Positions 8,805-17,177 of a DNA stretch of 64,000 nucleotides are shown here, piece by piece. This stretch comes from Mycolicibacterium poriferae. Lineage in GTDB: Bacteria; Actinomycetota; Actinomycetes; Mycobacteriales; Mycobacteriaceae. Below the pieces are notes generated by a model, which saw nothing but the letters and a program-made list of their open reading frames with translations, searched no databases and had not been told where the DNA came from. Each line of letters opens with the position of its first letter. Position 1 is the stretch's first letter. The translations under genes were made by a program, and so were the position numbers. The stretch covers positions 1,674,001 to 1,738,000 of the forward strand of contig NZ_AP022570.1 of assembly GCF_010728325.1 (NCBI RefSeq), in the 5' to 3' direction.

Positions 8805-10475
8805 TCAGCGATAGCGGGCTTCGCGGTCCACGGCCGCATGGACGTCGGCGAGCATGTCGATGCGGACCGCGAGCCACACGGTGAACTGGTTGTCCGGCAC
8901 CCGGATGTCGAGTCCCAGGGCCCGCGACATGCGGTCCAGCTTGGCCAGCATGGTGTTGCGGTGGACGTTGAGGGCCCGCGCGGTGGCGTTGACGTTGCCG
9001 CCGTGGGACGGGTAGCCGATCAGGGTCTCGACCAGATCAGGTGCCGACCGCAACGGGCCCAGGACGTCCTGGACGAGCGCGCGGCTCTGCTCGGTGTCGG
9101 TGATGTCCGCCAGCACGGTGAAGCTGCGCAGTTGCTGATACGAGATGGCCCCGGTCCGGCTCAGCCGACGCGCGATACCCAGCGCGACACGGGCCTCCCG
9201 GTAACCCCCGGACACCTCGCCCGCGCCCCGCGCCGGACGCCCGTAGGCCACGGCGACCGGACTGCCGCGACGCGACTCCAGCTCCGCGGCCATCGCCTCG
9301 GCGTACTGGGTCATCTCGCGGCGCATCGAGGTCTCGTCGTCGCCGCGCAGGGAGCGCACGACCACCAGGACGTCGCCGATGACGGTGACATACGAGCGCA
9401 CCGCGGGGTCGGGGGCGACGCCCGCGGCGTACCGGGCCAACCGGACCATCGACGCGGTCGGATTGTCCACCCCGCGCGGTACCGCACCGGGGGCGACGAA
9501 AACGCCGAAGCGGGAATCGATGTCGATCTCGTGGTACTCGGCCCGGGCGCGCATGTCGTGCTCGCTGGAGAAGTGGCCGTGCACGAGTGCCTGGACGAAG
9601 TCACCCCGGGCGCGTTCCTCGGCCTCGTCGACGCTGTGCTGGCGCAGCATCTCCGAGCCGATGATCGCCGTGGCCTGCTCGGTGACCACGACGTGCCGGG
9701 CCAGGTCGTGGGTACCCGGCTCGTCGCTGGGCACCAGCACGAGGACCCAGCCCTCGAAGGATTTGCCCAGTCGGATCGCCGTGGACACCACTGTCCAGGT
9801 CCCGGCCGGCGTGTCGACCGTTTCCACCCGGGTGTCGTGGTGTGCCGAGCGGCGCGCCGAGGCGGGGAGATCGGTGGTCAGCATGCCGAGGATCGACTCG
9901 CTGATGGCTTCGGCGACGTCCGGCGCGATGCCGTGGTGCGCGACCAGGTTTCCGCGCGCGTCGAGCGCCAGCGCCGGATTGCGTGCCAGATTCGAGACCT
10001 CGCGGATCAGCAGCTGCAGGCCGGCTCCGCGGTGGAACAGTCCGGCCAGCGACGCGTGCACATGTGTGGCGTAGCGCATGACGTGCACCTCGCGGCTCAG
10101 CGCACGCTCGGCCAGCAGGCGGTTCAGTGCGGCGAAACCCGCCGGGAAGGCCATCTCGATGACGACGAGGTGCCCCGGCAGCCGCCGGCCGGGAAAGTCG
10201 ACGGGTGCCGCCCCGTCGATGACCAGGGTGGTCGCACCGCGCGCGGCCAGGGCGGCCAGCGCGCCGCCGTTGCCCAGCAGCGCTTCGGGCCGGCTGTACA
10301 CCGCGACGCCGTCGAGCGGGTCGGGGCGGGAGAGAACTTCGGAAAGCGGTAACACCCAGTGCAACTCGCGATCGAGATGGTCGCCGCCGGCGACCACACG
10401 GGCCCCGGACATCAGCGCTTCGTCGAGCAGTCCCGCGACGGTCAGTCGATCGTCGTCATGTCCTACCGGCGCCAT
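8805..10475 (-). CDS. PucR-family transcriptional regulator
   Basis: A 556-residue regulator with an N-terminal PucR ligand domain (LTVAGLLDEALMSGARVVAG, then GVAVYSRPEALLG), a middle region with a GGDEF-like fold remnant, and a C-terminal PucR helix-turn-helix (GGNVNATARALNVHRNTMLA, about residues 506-525, then KLDRMSRALGLDI). PucR-type proteins regulate catabolism of purines, amino acids and other nitrogen compounds. It lies between the transporter genes and the enzyme genes and diverges from the GlcG-like gene, so it most likely controls the island. A TGTGCA-like element at 10547-10562 lies in its upstream region. Confidence 0.9.
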   Translation of the reverse strand: MAPVGHDDDRLTVAGLLDEALMSGARVVAGGDHLDRELHWVLPLSEVLSRPDPLDGVAVYSRPEALLGNGGALAALAARGATTLVIDGAAPVDFPGRRLPGHLVVIEMAFPAGFAALNRLLAERALSREVHVMRYATHVHASLAGLFHRGAGLQLLIREVSNLARNPALALDARGNLVAHHGIAPDVAEAISESILGMLTTDLPASARRSAHHDTRVETVDTPAGTWTVVSTAIRLGKSFEGWVLVLVPSDEPGTHDLARHVVVTEQATAIIGSEMLRQHSVDEAEERARGDFVQALVHGHFSSEHDMRARAEYHEIDIDSRFGVFVAPGAVPRGVDNPTASMVRLARYAAGVAPDPAVRSYVTVIGDVLVVVRSLRGDDETSMRREMTQYAEAMAAELESRRGSPVAVAYGRPARGAGEVSGGYREARVALGIARRLSRTGAISYQQLRSFTVLADITDTEQSRALVQDVLGPLRSAPDLVETLIGYPSHGGNVNATARALNVHRNTMLAKLDRMSRALGLDIRVPDNQFTVWLAVRIDMLADVHAAVDREARYR

Positions 10476-10546
10476 GTGTCACCTGCTCTGATTCGTGGGC
10501 TCCCGATTCACCTGTACACCGAATACACCCGGAACCGCCCCACACA

Positions 10547-10562
10547 CTATGTGCAGTTTGAC
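10547..10562. promoter_or_regulatory. candidate regulator site between pucR-like and glcG-like genes
   Basis: CTATGTGCAGTTTGAC lies in the 201-base divergent region between the PucR and GlcG-like genes. It matches the element CTATGTGCAATATG at 7149 and the element GACTGTGCACTCTGAC near 11150. Recurrence of similar words at three separate promoters of the island suggests an operator. No experimental support is available from sequence alone. Confidence 0.4.
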
Positions 10563-10676
10563 CCGTATGCGCGTCGAACGGGGGACATGTTGACCCGGGA
10601 CCCGGCGCGGCGCCGTTGGTAGACATCTCCACAGGCGCAATGCCTGTCAGCGCAACCCACAGGAGTGAAACCCACC

Positions 10677-11129
10677 ATGCACCAGATCTATCGGATCAAC
10701 CTCGACGACGCCCTCCCGTTGCTTGCGGCCGGCCGGGCCAAGGCCGAGGAGATCGGCGTCAAGCAGACGCTGTGCATCTGCGACGACGGCGGCAATGTCG
10801 TGGCGTTGCACCGGCTTCCCGGCGCGCGGTTGACCGGTGTGGACATCTCGATAGCCAAGGCCTTTACCGCGGCAGGTCACGAGCGGGCCACCCATCTGTT
10901 CAACGAGCCGCCCAACGGTCCCGCGCTGCCGGGTAACGAGGCGTTCGGTATCAGCCACATGCTGCCGGGCAAGTTCGCGATCTTCGTCGGCGGCTTTCCG
11001 CTGGTGTTCAACGGCCAGATCGTCGGCGGCGTGGGCATCAGTGGCGGCAACGGCGCCCAGGACAAAGAGGTCGGCGCGGCGATCCTCGCCGAGTTCGAGT
11101 CGTTGACCGCCGCGGTCGGCGCCCGCTGA
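10677..11129 (+). CDS. GlcG/HbpS-family protein
   Basis: A 150-residue protein of the GlcG/HbpS (DUF336) family. Its hallmarks are ALPLLAAGRAKAEEIG, CICDDGGNVVALHRLPGARL, DISIAKAFTA and the C-terminal IVGGVGISGGNGAQDKEVG. Family members bind heme or small ligands, and many sit in catabolic operons as accessory proteins of unproven role. ATG 10677 is preferred because AGGAG at 10661-10665 is suitably spaced; the GTG at 10665 overlaps that site. It is the first gene of the rightward set and is separated from the diiron-enzyme gene by 241 bases that contain another TGTGCA-like element. Confidence 0.88.
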   Translation: MHQIYRINLDDALPLLAAGRAKAEEIGVKQTLCICDDGGNVVALHRLPGARLTGVDISIAKAFTAAGHERATHLFNEPPNGPALPGNEAFGISHMLPGKFAIFVGGFPLVFNGQIVGGVGISGGNGAQDKEVGAAILAEFESLTAAVGAR

Positions 11130-11148
11130 TCCATTGAGCACTCAGACC

Positions 11149-11165
11149 GACTGTGCACTCTGACC
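11149..11165. promoter_or_regulatory. candidate regulator site before the diiron-enzyme gene
   Basis: CGACTGTGCACTCTGAC lies in the gap between the GlcG-like gene and the diiron-enzyme gene. It has the palindromic core GTGCAC and resembles the other TGTGCA-type words in the island. The gap also contains the repeated half CAACGGTCAAGTTGTCC/ATGGTCAACA around 11184-11210. A second promoter for the enzyme genes is likely here. Confidence 0.35.
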
Positions 11166-11370
11166 TGCGAATGCCGATGATCAACGGTCAAGTTGTCCAT
11201 GGTCAACACGTCGGCACTTTCGCTAACGTCGCTGGTGCCGAGGATGATTCGCGACGATGCGTGATCTCGCCACTGCGACGGAGCCCGAATCAGTCACCGC
11301 AACAGCGGGTTTCGTGGATCGCATACCACGGCAGCCAACCCATCCCCACTGACGATCAGGAGTCCCACCG

Positions 11371-12090
11371 ATGACCCAACTTCTCGGGCGCGACGAGTTC
11401 CGTGCGCAACTCGAAGACGCCATCAAGGGCCGTGAGGCCAAGAACGCGTCGTTCTCCAAGGCGTGGGCCGAGGGCCGGCTCGAGCGCCACCACTTCGCCC
11501 GCTGGGCCGAGAACCACTTCCACTACGTCGGTCCGTTCGCCGACTACCTGGCCAACATCTACGCCAACACCCCCGACGAGTTCACCGGCGCCAAGGACTT
11601 CACGCTGCAGAACATGTACGAGGAGGAACTGGCCGACATCCGCCACACCGATCTGCTGATCAAGTTCGGCGAGGCGTGCGGTACCACCAAGGAACGCATC
11701 GAGGACCCGAACAACATGAACGCGATCACCCGCGGTCTGCAGTCGTGGTGCTACGCGGTGTCGCAGCGCGAGCATTTCGTGGTGGCGACCGCGGCGCTGG
11801 TGGTGGGTCTGGAGTCCCAGGTGCCCAGCATCTACACCAAACAGATCGTGCCGCTTCGGGAGGTGTACAAGTTCACCGAGGACGAGATCGAGTTCTTCGA
11901 CCTGCACATCACCTCCGATGTGGTGCACGGCGAGCGCGGCTACCAGATCGTGCTCGACCATGCCGACACCCCGCAGCTGCAGCAGCGCTGCCTCCAACTG
12001 GTGCGCTGGGGTGCCGAGATGCGGTTCTCCTACACCAAGGGCCTGTACGACACCTACGTCGCGCCCGAGCTCGAGCCAGTAGCCGTTTGA
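11371..12090 (+). CDS. heme-oxygenase-like diiron oxygenase (CADD/PqqC-like)
   Basis: A 239-residue all-helical protein of the TenA/PqqC/CADD fold. Residues Glu85, His92, Glu148, His179, Asp183 and His186 (in YEEELADIRH, GLESQVP and HITSDVVHGERG) reproduce the spacing of the six diiron ligands I recall for Chlamydia CADD (E81, H88, E142, H174, D178, H181). That supports a heme-oxygenase-like diiron oxidase (HDO), not a thiaminase. HDO enzymes cleave C-C bonds, hydroxylate nitrogen or modify their own side chains. Electrons could come from the Rieske protein and flavin reductase encoded just downstream. It is probably the first catabolic enzyme of the island; the substrate is unknown. It has many aromatic residues, as CADD does, so self-modification is also possible. 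Confidence 0.8.
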   Translation: MTQLLGRDEFRAQLEDAIKGREAKNASFSKAWAEGRLERHHFARWAENHFHYVGPFADYLANIYANTPDEFTGAKDFTLQNMYEEELADIRHTDLLIKFGEACGTTKERIEDPNNMNAITRGLQSWCYAVSQREHFVVATAALVVGLESQVPSIYTKQIVPLREVYKFTEDEIEFFDLHITSDVVHGERGYQIVLDHADTPQLQQRCLQLVRWGAEMRFSYTKGLYDTYVAPELEPVAV

Positions 12091-12096
12091 GTGATC

Positions 12097-12137
12097 TCGG
12101 CGTGATCGGTTGCGCCGACCGCAACCGATCACGCCGA
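12097..12137 (+). other. 18-bp perfect hairpin after the diiron-enzyme gene
   Basis: Two perfectly complementary 18-base arms, 12097-12114 and 12120-12137, surround a five-base loop (CCGAC). The element starts six bases after the diiron-enzyme stop and ends 24 bases before the Rieske start. There is no T-run, so it is not a classic intrinsic terminator, although mycobacterial terminators often lack one. It could cause partial termination or protect the 3' end of a processed transcript, giving more diiron enzyme than downstream proteins. Confidence 0.75.
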
Positions 12138-12161
12138 CATCGCCACGAGTCGAGGAGTCCG

Positions 12162-12521
12162 ATGACCGCGGAATGGGTGGCCGTGGCCACCGTCAACGAG
12201 ATGGGCCGACGCCGCAAACTGCGCGTGGAGCTGAACGACGTGGCCATCGCTCTGTTCCAGGCCGGCGGCCGGGTGTACGCCTTCGCCGATCTGTGCGTGC
12301 ACCAGGACAGGTCGTTGTTCAAGGGCACGCTGTTGCACGGCAAGGTGATCTGCCCCGGCCATCAGTGGCAGTTCGATCTGGAGACCGGTTACGAAGCCGA
12401 CCAGGACCGCTGCCAGCCGACCTACCCGGTGCGCGTCGACGACGCCGGCACCATCTACGTCCAGCCGACGCCGAAGCGCCCCGAGGCCGCCGCCGAGGCA
12501 GAACAGGAGGCGCGGGCATGA
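12162..12521 (+). CDS. Rieske-type [2Fe-2S] ferredoxin
   Basis: A 119-residue Rieske protein with the paired motifs CVHQ (about residues 45-48) and CPGHQWQFDLETG (about 65-77), giving the Cys-X-His and Cys-X2-His ligands for a [2Fe-2S] cluster. It resembles the small ferredoxins of oxygenase electron chains. Its stop overlaps the start of the ferredoxin reductase gene (ATGA), so the two should be made together and carry electrons from NAD(P)H to an oxygenase, most simply the diiron enzyme upstream. CGAGGAG at 12151-12157 supports the ATG at 12162. Confidence 0.9.
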   Translation: MTAEWVAVATVNEMGRRRKLRVELNDVAIALFQAGGRVYAFADLCVHQDRSLFKGTLLHGKVICPGHQWQFDLETGYEADQDRCQPTYPVRVDDAGTIYVQPTPKRPEAAAEAEQEARA

Positions 12522-13747
12522 CCCGGCGCACCGTCGTCACCATCGGAGCCGGGCAGGCCGCCGCCGTCGCCGCCCGCAACCTGCGCAGGAGAGGGTTCGA
12601 CGGTCGCATCGTGCTTCTCGGCGACGAACCCCACCCGCCGTACCAGCGGCCGCCGCTGTCCAAGGAGTTCCTCAGCGGCGCCGAGGGTCTCGACTCGTTG
12701 TGGATTCTGCCGCAGAAGTGGTTGGCCGACAACGACATCGACATCGTCACCGGTGTCGAGGTACGCCGGGTCGACGCGGCGACGAGAGCCGTGCAGATCG
12801 ACGGTGGCCCCGACATCGAGGCGGACGCGGTGCTGTTCGCCACCGGTGGCCGCCCACGCACGCTGCCCGTGCCCGGCCCCCGCCCCGAACTGATCCACTA
12901 CCTGCGCACGCTCGACGACGCCACCCGGTTGGCGCCCCAGCTCACGGCGGGACGGCGGCTGGCCATCGTCGGCGCCGGCTTCATCGGTCTGGAACTGGCC
13001 GCCACCGCCACCGCGGCGGGCGTGCACGTCACGGTCGTCGACCCGGCGCCGCTGCCGCTGGCACGGGTCATCGGGACCGCCATGGGGCAGGCCGTGTGCC
13101 GGTTACACCGCGACAGCGGTGTCGACCTGCGCACGGGGTCGGCGCTGGACGCCGTGCGCACCACCGCTGACGGCGTGGTCGTCGACATCGCCGACGGCAG
13201 CACCGTGCACGCCGACGTGGCCGTCGTCGGGATCGGCATCACGCCCAACATCGACGCCGCGGCGGCGACCGGGCTGCACCTCGACGACGGCATCGTCACC
13301 GACGCCGCCGGACGCACCAGCATTGCGCACATCTTCGCCGCCGGCGACGTCGCGCGCCGCTACTCGCCCCGGGCCGGCGCGCATGTGCGCCTGGAACACT
13401 TCGACAACGCCAGCAGGCAGGGCGCCGCCGTGGCCGACGCCATCCTCGATCGCGGAACCGGTTCCGATGAGCCGCCGTGGTTCTGGTCCGACCAGCACGG
13501 CCGCAATCTCCAGTTCGTCGGTACCGCAGCCGGCGACCCGCTGATCCGGGGCGACCTCGACGGCATGGATTTCACTGCCGTCTACCTGCAGGGCGGGGCG
13601 GTGTGCGGGGCGTTCAGCGTCGAGCGCGGCGAGGACATCATGGCCGTGCGGGAACTGCTGGGCCGTGAGGTCGACACCGCGGCGCTCTGCGACGAGGACA
13701 GCGACCTGTGGGATCTGGTCTACGACGACGAAGAGGTGCATGCATGA
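12518..13747 (+). CDS. FAD-dependent ferredoxin reductase
   Basis: A 409-residue BphA4/rubredoxin-reductase-type flavoprotein. FAD-binding IGAGQAAAVAARNLRRRGF lies at the N-terminus, then PYQRPPLSKEFLSG, the NAD(P)-binding AIVGAGFIGLELAAT (about residues 149-163) and the FAD-contacting IFAAGDVARRYSP (about 271-283). It transfers electrons from NAD(P)H to ferredoxins. It overlaps the Rieske gene upstream and the aldehyde dehydrogenase gene downstream by ATGA junctions, indicating translational coupling. The likely partner is the 119-residue Rieske protein, with the second Rieske protein also possible. Confidence 0.92.
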   Translation: MTRRTVVTIGAGQAAAVAARNLRRRGFDGRIVLLGDEPHPPYQRPPLSKEFLSGAEGLDSLWILPQKWLADNDIDIVTGVEVRRVDAATRAVQIDGGPDIEADAVLFATGGRPRTLPVPGPRPELIHYLRTLDDATRLAPQLTAGRRLAIVGAGFIGLELAATATAAGVHVTVVDPAPLPLARVIGTAMGQAVCRLHRDSGVDLRTGSALDAVRTTADGVVVDIADGSTVHADVAVVGIGITPNIDAAAATGLHLDDGIVTDAAGRTSIAHIFAAGDVARRYSPRAGAHVRLEHFDNASRQGAAVADAILDRGTGSDEPPWFWSDQHGRNLQFVGTAAGDPLIRGDLDGMDFTAVYLQGGAVCGAFSVERGEDIMAVRELLGREVDTAALCDEDSDLWDLVYDDEEVHA

Positions 13748-15195
13748 CCGACGGCCTGAACTTCATCGGCGGCAACTGGGTGCCCGCCGTCTCGGGGGAG
13801 ACCTTCACCCGCCGCAACCCGGCGGACCCTACTGACGTCGTCGGCACCTTCCCGGCGTCGGGCCCGCGTGATGTCGCGACAGCGATCGACCACCTGGACA
13901 AGGCCGCACCCGAGTGGGCGGCGACGTCGCCGGAACGGCGCGCCGCGGTGCTGGAATCGGCGGCCGCTCATCTGGAAGCCGGCAGTGCGCAGCTGATCGA
14001 CGAACTGGTGCGCGAAGAGGGCAAAACGGTCGCCGAGGCGACGATGGAGGTCAGCCGCACTCCGGCGAACCTGCGTTTCTACGCCGCCGAAGCCACCCGG
14101 TGCGGTGGGGCCACCTATCCCGTCGGCGGTGACACGCTGCTGTACACGGTGCGCGAACCCGTCGGCATCGTCGGGGCCATCACGCCGTGGAACTTCCCGC
14201 TCAACATCCCCTCCCGCAAGCTCGGGCCCGCCCTGGCCGTCGGAAACCCGGTGCTGTTCAAGCCGTCCGAGCTGACCCCACTGATGGGGCAGCGCCTGGT
14301 GGAGGCCCTGCTGGCCGGCGGATTACCGCCCGGCGCCATCGCGCTGGTCCAGGGTGACGGCGCCGCGGGCGCCTCCGTGGCCGCCGACGACCGGGTCGCC
14401 GCGGTCACCTTCACCGGGTCGACCGGCGTGGGGCGGTCCATCTACGGACGGGTGGGACCGCACCGGCGGGTGCAGCTGGAGATGGGTGGCAAAAACCCGG
14501 TGGTGGTGGCCGACGACGCCGACCCGGACCGGGCCGCGGCGCTGATCGTCAAGGGCGCCTTCGGATTGTCCGGTCAGGCGTGCACCGGGACCAGCCGTGT
14601 GATCGCCACCGACGCCGTGCACGACGAGCTCGTCGAACGCGTCGTCGCTCGCGCGCAAGCGCTGCGCGTCGGCCCGGGGGCGCAGGCCGGCATCGACATG
14701 GGTGCCCTGGCCAGCGCCGAGCAGCTCGCGAAGTTCGTCAGCTACGTGCAGATCGGCACGACCGAGGGCGCGCGCCTGCGCTGCGGCGGATCCACCGTCG
14801 ACGTGCCCGGCCACGACGGCGGATTCTTTGCGCAGCCGACCGTTTTCACCGACACCACGCCGAGCATGCGGATCGTCACCGACGAGGTGTTCGGGCCGTT
14901 GCTGGCGTTCCAGCGCGCCGGATCGCTGCGCGAGGCCATCGAGCTGGCCAACGCCACCGAGTACGGACTCTCGGCGTCGATCATCACCGGCGACCTGGCC
15001 GTCGCGCAGACGTTCGTGCGGGAGTCGCGCACCGGTCTGGTCAAGGTCAACCAGCCCACGACGGGGATGGCGATGAACGCGCCCTTCGGCGGCTACAAGG
15101 CCTCGTCCACCGCGACCTTCAAAGAACAGGCCGGGCCCTCGATGATGGAGTTCTACCTCACCGAGAAGACCGTGTACCTCAATTCGGCGAGTTGA
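13744..15195 (+). CDS. aldehyde dehydrogenase
   Basis: A 483-residue NAD(P)+-dependent aldehyde dehydrogenase. Asn150 in ITPWNFPLN, the general base Glu246 in LEMGGKN and the nucleophile Cys280 in GLSGQACTGTSR are all present. It resembles the succinate-semialdehyde and alpha-ketoglutarate-semialdehyde branch, but the substrate cannot be read from sequence. It is coupled to the ferredoxin reductase gene by an ATGA overlap. In the island it would oxidise an aldehyde released by the oxygenase or by hydrolysis of an imine. Confidence 0.92.
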   Translation: MTDGLNFIGGNWVPAVSGETFTRRNPADPTDVVGTFPASGPRDVATAIDHLDKAAPEWAATSPERRAAVLESAAAHLEAGSAQLIDELVREEGKTVAEATMEVSRTPANLRFYAAEATRCGGATYPVGGDTLLYTVREPVGIVGAITPWNFPLNIPSRKLGPALAVGNPVLFKPSELTPLMGQRLVEALLAGGLPPGAIALVQGDGAAGASVAADDRVAAVTFTGSTGVGRSIYGRVGPHRRVQLEMGGKNPVVVADDADPDRAAALIVKGAFGLSGQACTGTSRVIATDAVHDELVERVVARAQALRVGPGAQAGIDMGALASAEQLAKFVSYVQIGTTEGARLRCGGSTVDVPGHDGGFFAQPTVFTDTTPSMRIVTDEVFGPLLAFQRAGSLREAIELANATEYGLSASIITGDLAVAQTFVRESRTGLVKVNQPTTGMAMNAPFGGYKASSTATFKEQAGPSMMEFYLTEKTVYLNSAS

Positions 15196-15225
15196 TCGAC
15201 CACTACAGAAAAACGGAGTATGACA

Positions 15226-15582
15226 ATGGAATTCGTTCGTGTGGCGCGATCAGGTCAGGTGCCCGAGGGGATTGTGCGGCGCTTCTATGCCGGTGAGCAC
15301 GAGTTCGCGGTGGCGCGGCTGAACGGCAAGGCCTACGCCACCTCCAACTACTGCACCCACCTGGACTGTCTGCTGTCGTCGGGCAAGCTGCGCGACGACG
15401 GCATCGGATGCTCTTGCCACGGAAGCGCATTCGACCTCGAGACCGGTGAACCCATCAGCCCGCCGGCCACCGAGCCCATCCAGACGTTCCCGGTGCAGGA
15501 GCGCGACGGCGAGATCTTCGTCGGCGTCGAACCCGGTCAGATGCCCGCCGGCCCCACCCGGCGGGCCCGTCGAGGCGCCTGA
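15226..15582 (+). CDS. second Rieske-type [2Fe-2S] protein
   Basis: A 118-residue Rieske protein with CTHLD (about residues 43-47) and CSCHGSAFDLETGE (about 62-75), supplying the Cys/His ligands. ATG 15226 is chosen over ATG 15220 because GGAG at 15215-15218 is correctly spaced only for the later codon. It differs strongly in sequence from the first Rieske protein, so it is not a recent duplicate. Its stop overlaps the next start by one base (TGATG). It may serve a different electron acceptor from the first. Confidence 0.88.
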   Translation: MEFVRVARSGQVPEGIVRRFYAGEHEFAVARLNGKAYATSNYCTHLDCLLSSGKLRDDGIGCSCHGSAFDLETGEPISPPATEPIQTFPVQERDGEIFVGVEPGQMPAGPTRRARRGA

Positions 15583-17177
15583 TGGACACGCGGCGGCCGC
15601 CGGCCCTGTCGGCCGGTGGCATGGTCAGCAGCAGCCACCCGGCCGCGAGCCTGGCCGGGGCGCGGGTACTGGCCGACGGCGGCAACGCCGTCGACGCGAC
15701 GCTCGCGATGGCGGCGTTGACCTGGCTGACGCTACCCGGGCAGTGCGGCATCGGCGGGGACGCGTTCGCGGTGGTGCGGGAACCCGACGGCCGGGTCTGG
15801 ACCGTCAACGGCTCCGGCTACGGGCCCGACGGCGGAACGCGCGACTTCTACACCGACAGAGGCTTTTCCGCGATCCCGCTGGACGGCGCACTGGCCGTCG
15901 CGGTACCCGGCGCGCCTGCGGCGCTGGCGCGTCTGCACACCGAAGGCGCCACGTGGTCGCTGGAACAGTTGTGGGAGCCCGCCGCGCGCATCGCCGAGAG
16001 CGGTCTGCCGTGTTCGGCGCGAACCGCCGGCGACGTCACCACGGCGCTGACCGCGGTGTGCGCCGACGCCGATCTGAAATCGGTCTACGCCCCGGCGGCA
16101 CGCCCGCCGCATGTCGGAACCCGGCTGGCGCAGCCCGAGTTGGCGCGGACCATCCGCGAACTCGCCCGCGACCCGGGCGGTTTCTACACCGGTGGGTTCG
16201 CCGAGCGCGCGGTGGCGGCATTGCAGGCCGGGGGCGCGCCGTTCAGCGGGGCCGAGTGGGCCGCAGGCGCGCACGTCGCCGCCGAACCGTCGGTGTCCGG
16301 GCGCTACGCCGGGGCGGTCGTGCACCAGACACCGCTGCCGACACCGGGCTGGATGGTGTTGCAGCAGGCCGGGCTGTGCGACGGTGTCGTCGGCTTCCAC
16401 GGCTGGATGACCGCCGAGGCGATCGACTGGCTGGCACGCTCGGCGAGGCTGAGCTTCGCCGACCGCCTGGCGCTCTGCGGCTCCGACAACGACGGTGCGC
16501 GCTACGTGCTGCAACCCGAACGTCTGGACCTCCAGCGCCGCGACCTGGAAAGCCGTTGTGAGCAGCGGACACCGGTCGATGTCGGGATCGGCGACACCAC
16601 CTCCACGGTAGCCGTCGACGCCGACGGTCGCGCGGTCAGCTTCATCCATTCGCTGGCCTTCACGTTCGGCGCCAAGTTCACCGTGCCGGGCACCGGGGTG
16701 GTCCTCAACAACCGGTTGGGCCGTGGCGCCTATCTGATCCCCGGTCACCCCAACGAGGTGGCGCCTCGGCGCAAGCCGTTGCACACCCTCAACGCCTGGG
16801 TCGTCACCGACGACGCCGGCGCGCTGTTGCATGCGGGCAACACCCCCGGTGGCGACGGGCAGGTGCAATGGAACATGCAGCTGATCTCGCACCTGCTCGA
16901 TCACGGACTCGATCCCGCGGAGGCGGTGTCCGCGCCGCGCTTCACCGTGTTCCCCGGTTCCGACGCCGACGTGGTCGGCGCGACCGAGGAGCTGCGTATC
17001 GAGGACACAGTCCCGGACGCTGTCCGGTCCCAGCTGGCGTCCTGGGGGCACCGAGTCATCACCCAGGGTGCGCTCGACGCCGGCGGTAGTGCCCAGGTCA
17101 TCTCGCTCGACGAGCGAGGGGTGCTCTCGGGTGCCGCCGACCCGCGGCAGGAGGGGGTCGCGCTCGGTGTCGACTGA
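15582..17177 (+). CDS. gamma-glutamyltransferase-family Ntn hydrolase
   Basis: A 531-residue protein of the GGT superfamily, which cleaves itself into two chains at a Thr nucleophile. The N-terminal HPAASLAGARVLADGGNAVD and CGIGGDAF are family signatures, and the predicted cleavage site is at Thr339 in GIGDTTSTVAVDADG. Typical GGTs have TTH there; here it is TTS. No signal peptide is visible, so it is probably cytosolic. Oxamate amidohydrolase (HpxW) of purine degradation belongs to this family and has similar length, so hydrolysis of an amide is as likely as gamma-glutamyl transfer. It overlaps the preceding Rieske gene by one base and the RidA gene by 11. Confidence 0.85.
   Translation: MDTRRPPALSAGGMVSSSHPAASLAGARVLADGGNAVDATLAMAALTWLTLPGQCGIGGDAFAVVREPDGRVWTVNGSGYGPDGGTRDFYTDRGFSAIPLDGALAVAVPGAPAALARLHTEGATWSLEQLWEPAARIAESGLPCSARTAGDVTTALTAVCADADLKSVYAPAARPPHVGTRLAQPELARTIRELARDPGGFYTGGFAERAVAALQAGGAPFSGAEWAAGAHVAAEPSVSGRYAGAVVHQTPLPTPGWMVLQQAGLCDGVVGFHGWMTAEAIDWLARSARLSFADRLALCGSDNDGARYVLQPERLDLQRRDLESRCEQRTPVDVGIGDTTSTVAVDADGRAVSFIHSLAFTFGAKFTVPGTGVVLNNRLGRGAYLIPGHPNEVAPRRKPLHTLNAWVVTDDAGALLHAGNTPGGDGQVQWNMQLISHLLDHGLDPAEAVSAPRFTVFPGSDADVVGATEELRIEDTVPDAVRSQLASWGHRVITQGALDAGGSAQVISLDERGVLSGAADPRQEGVALGVD

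Noticed and set aside
11371..12090. Reading the helical protein as TenA thiaminase
   Set aside because: The Glu/His/Asp ligand set of a diiron enzyme is complete and the gene is not near thiamine genes; context is oxidative catabolism.
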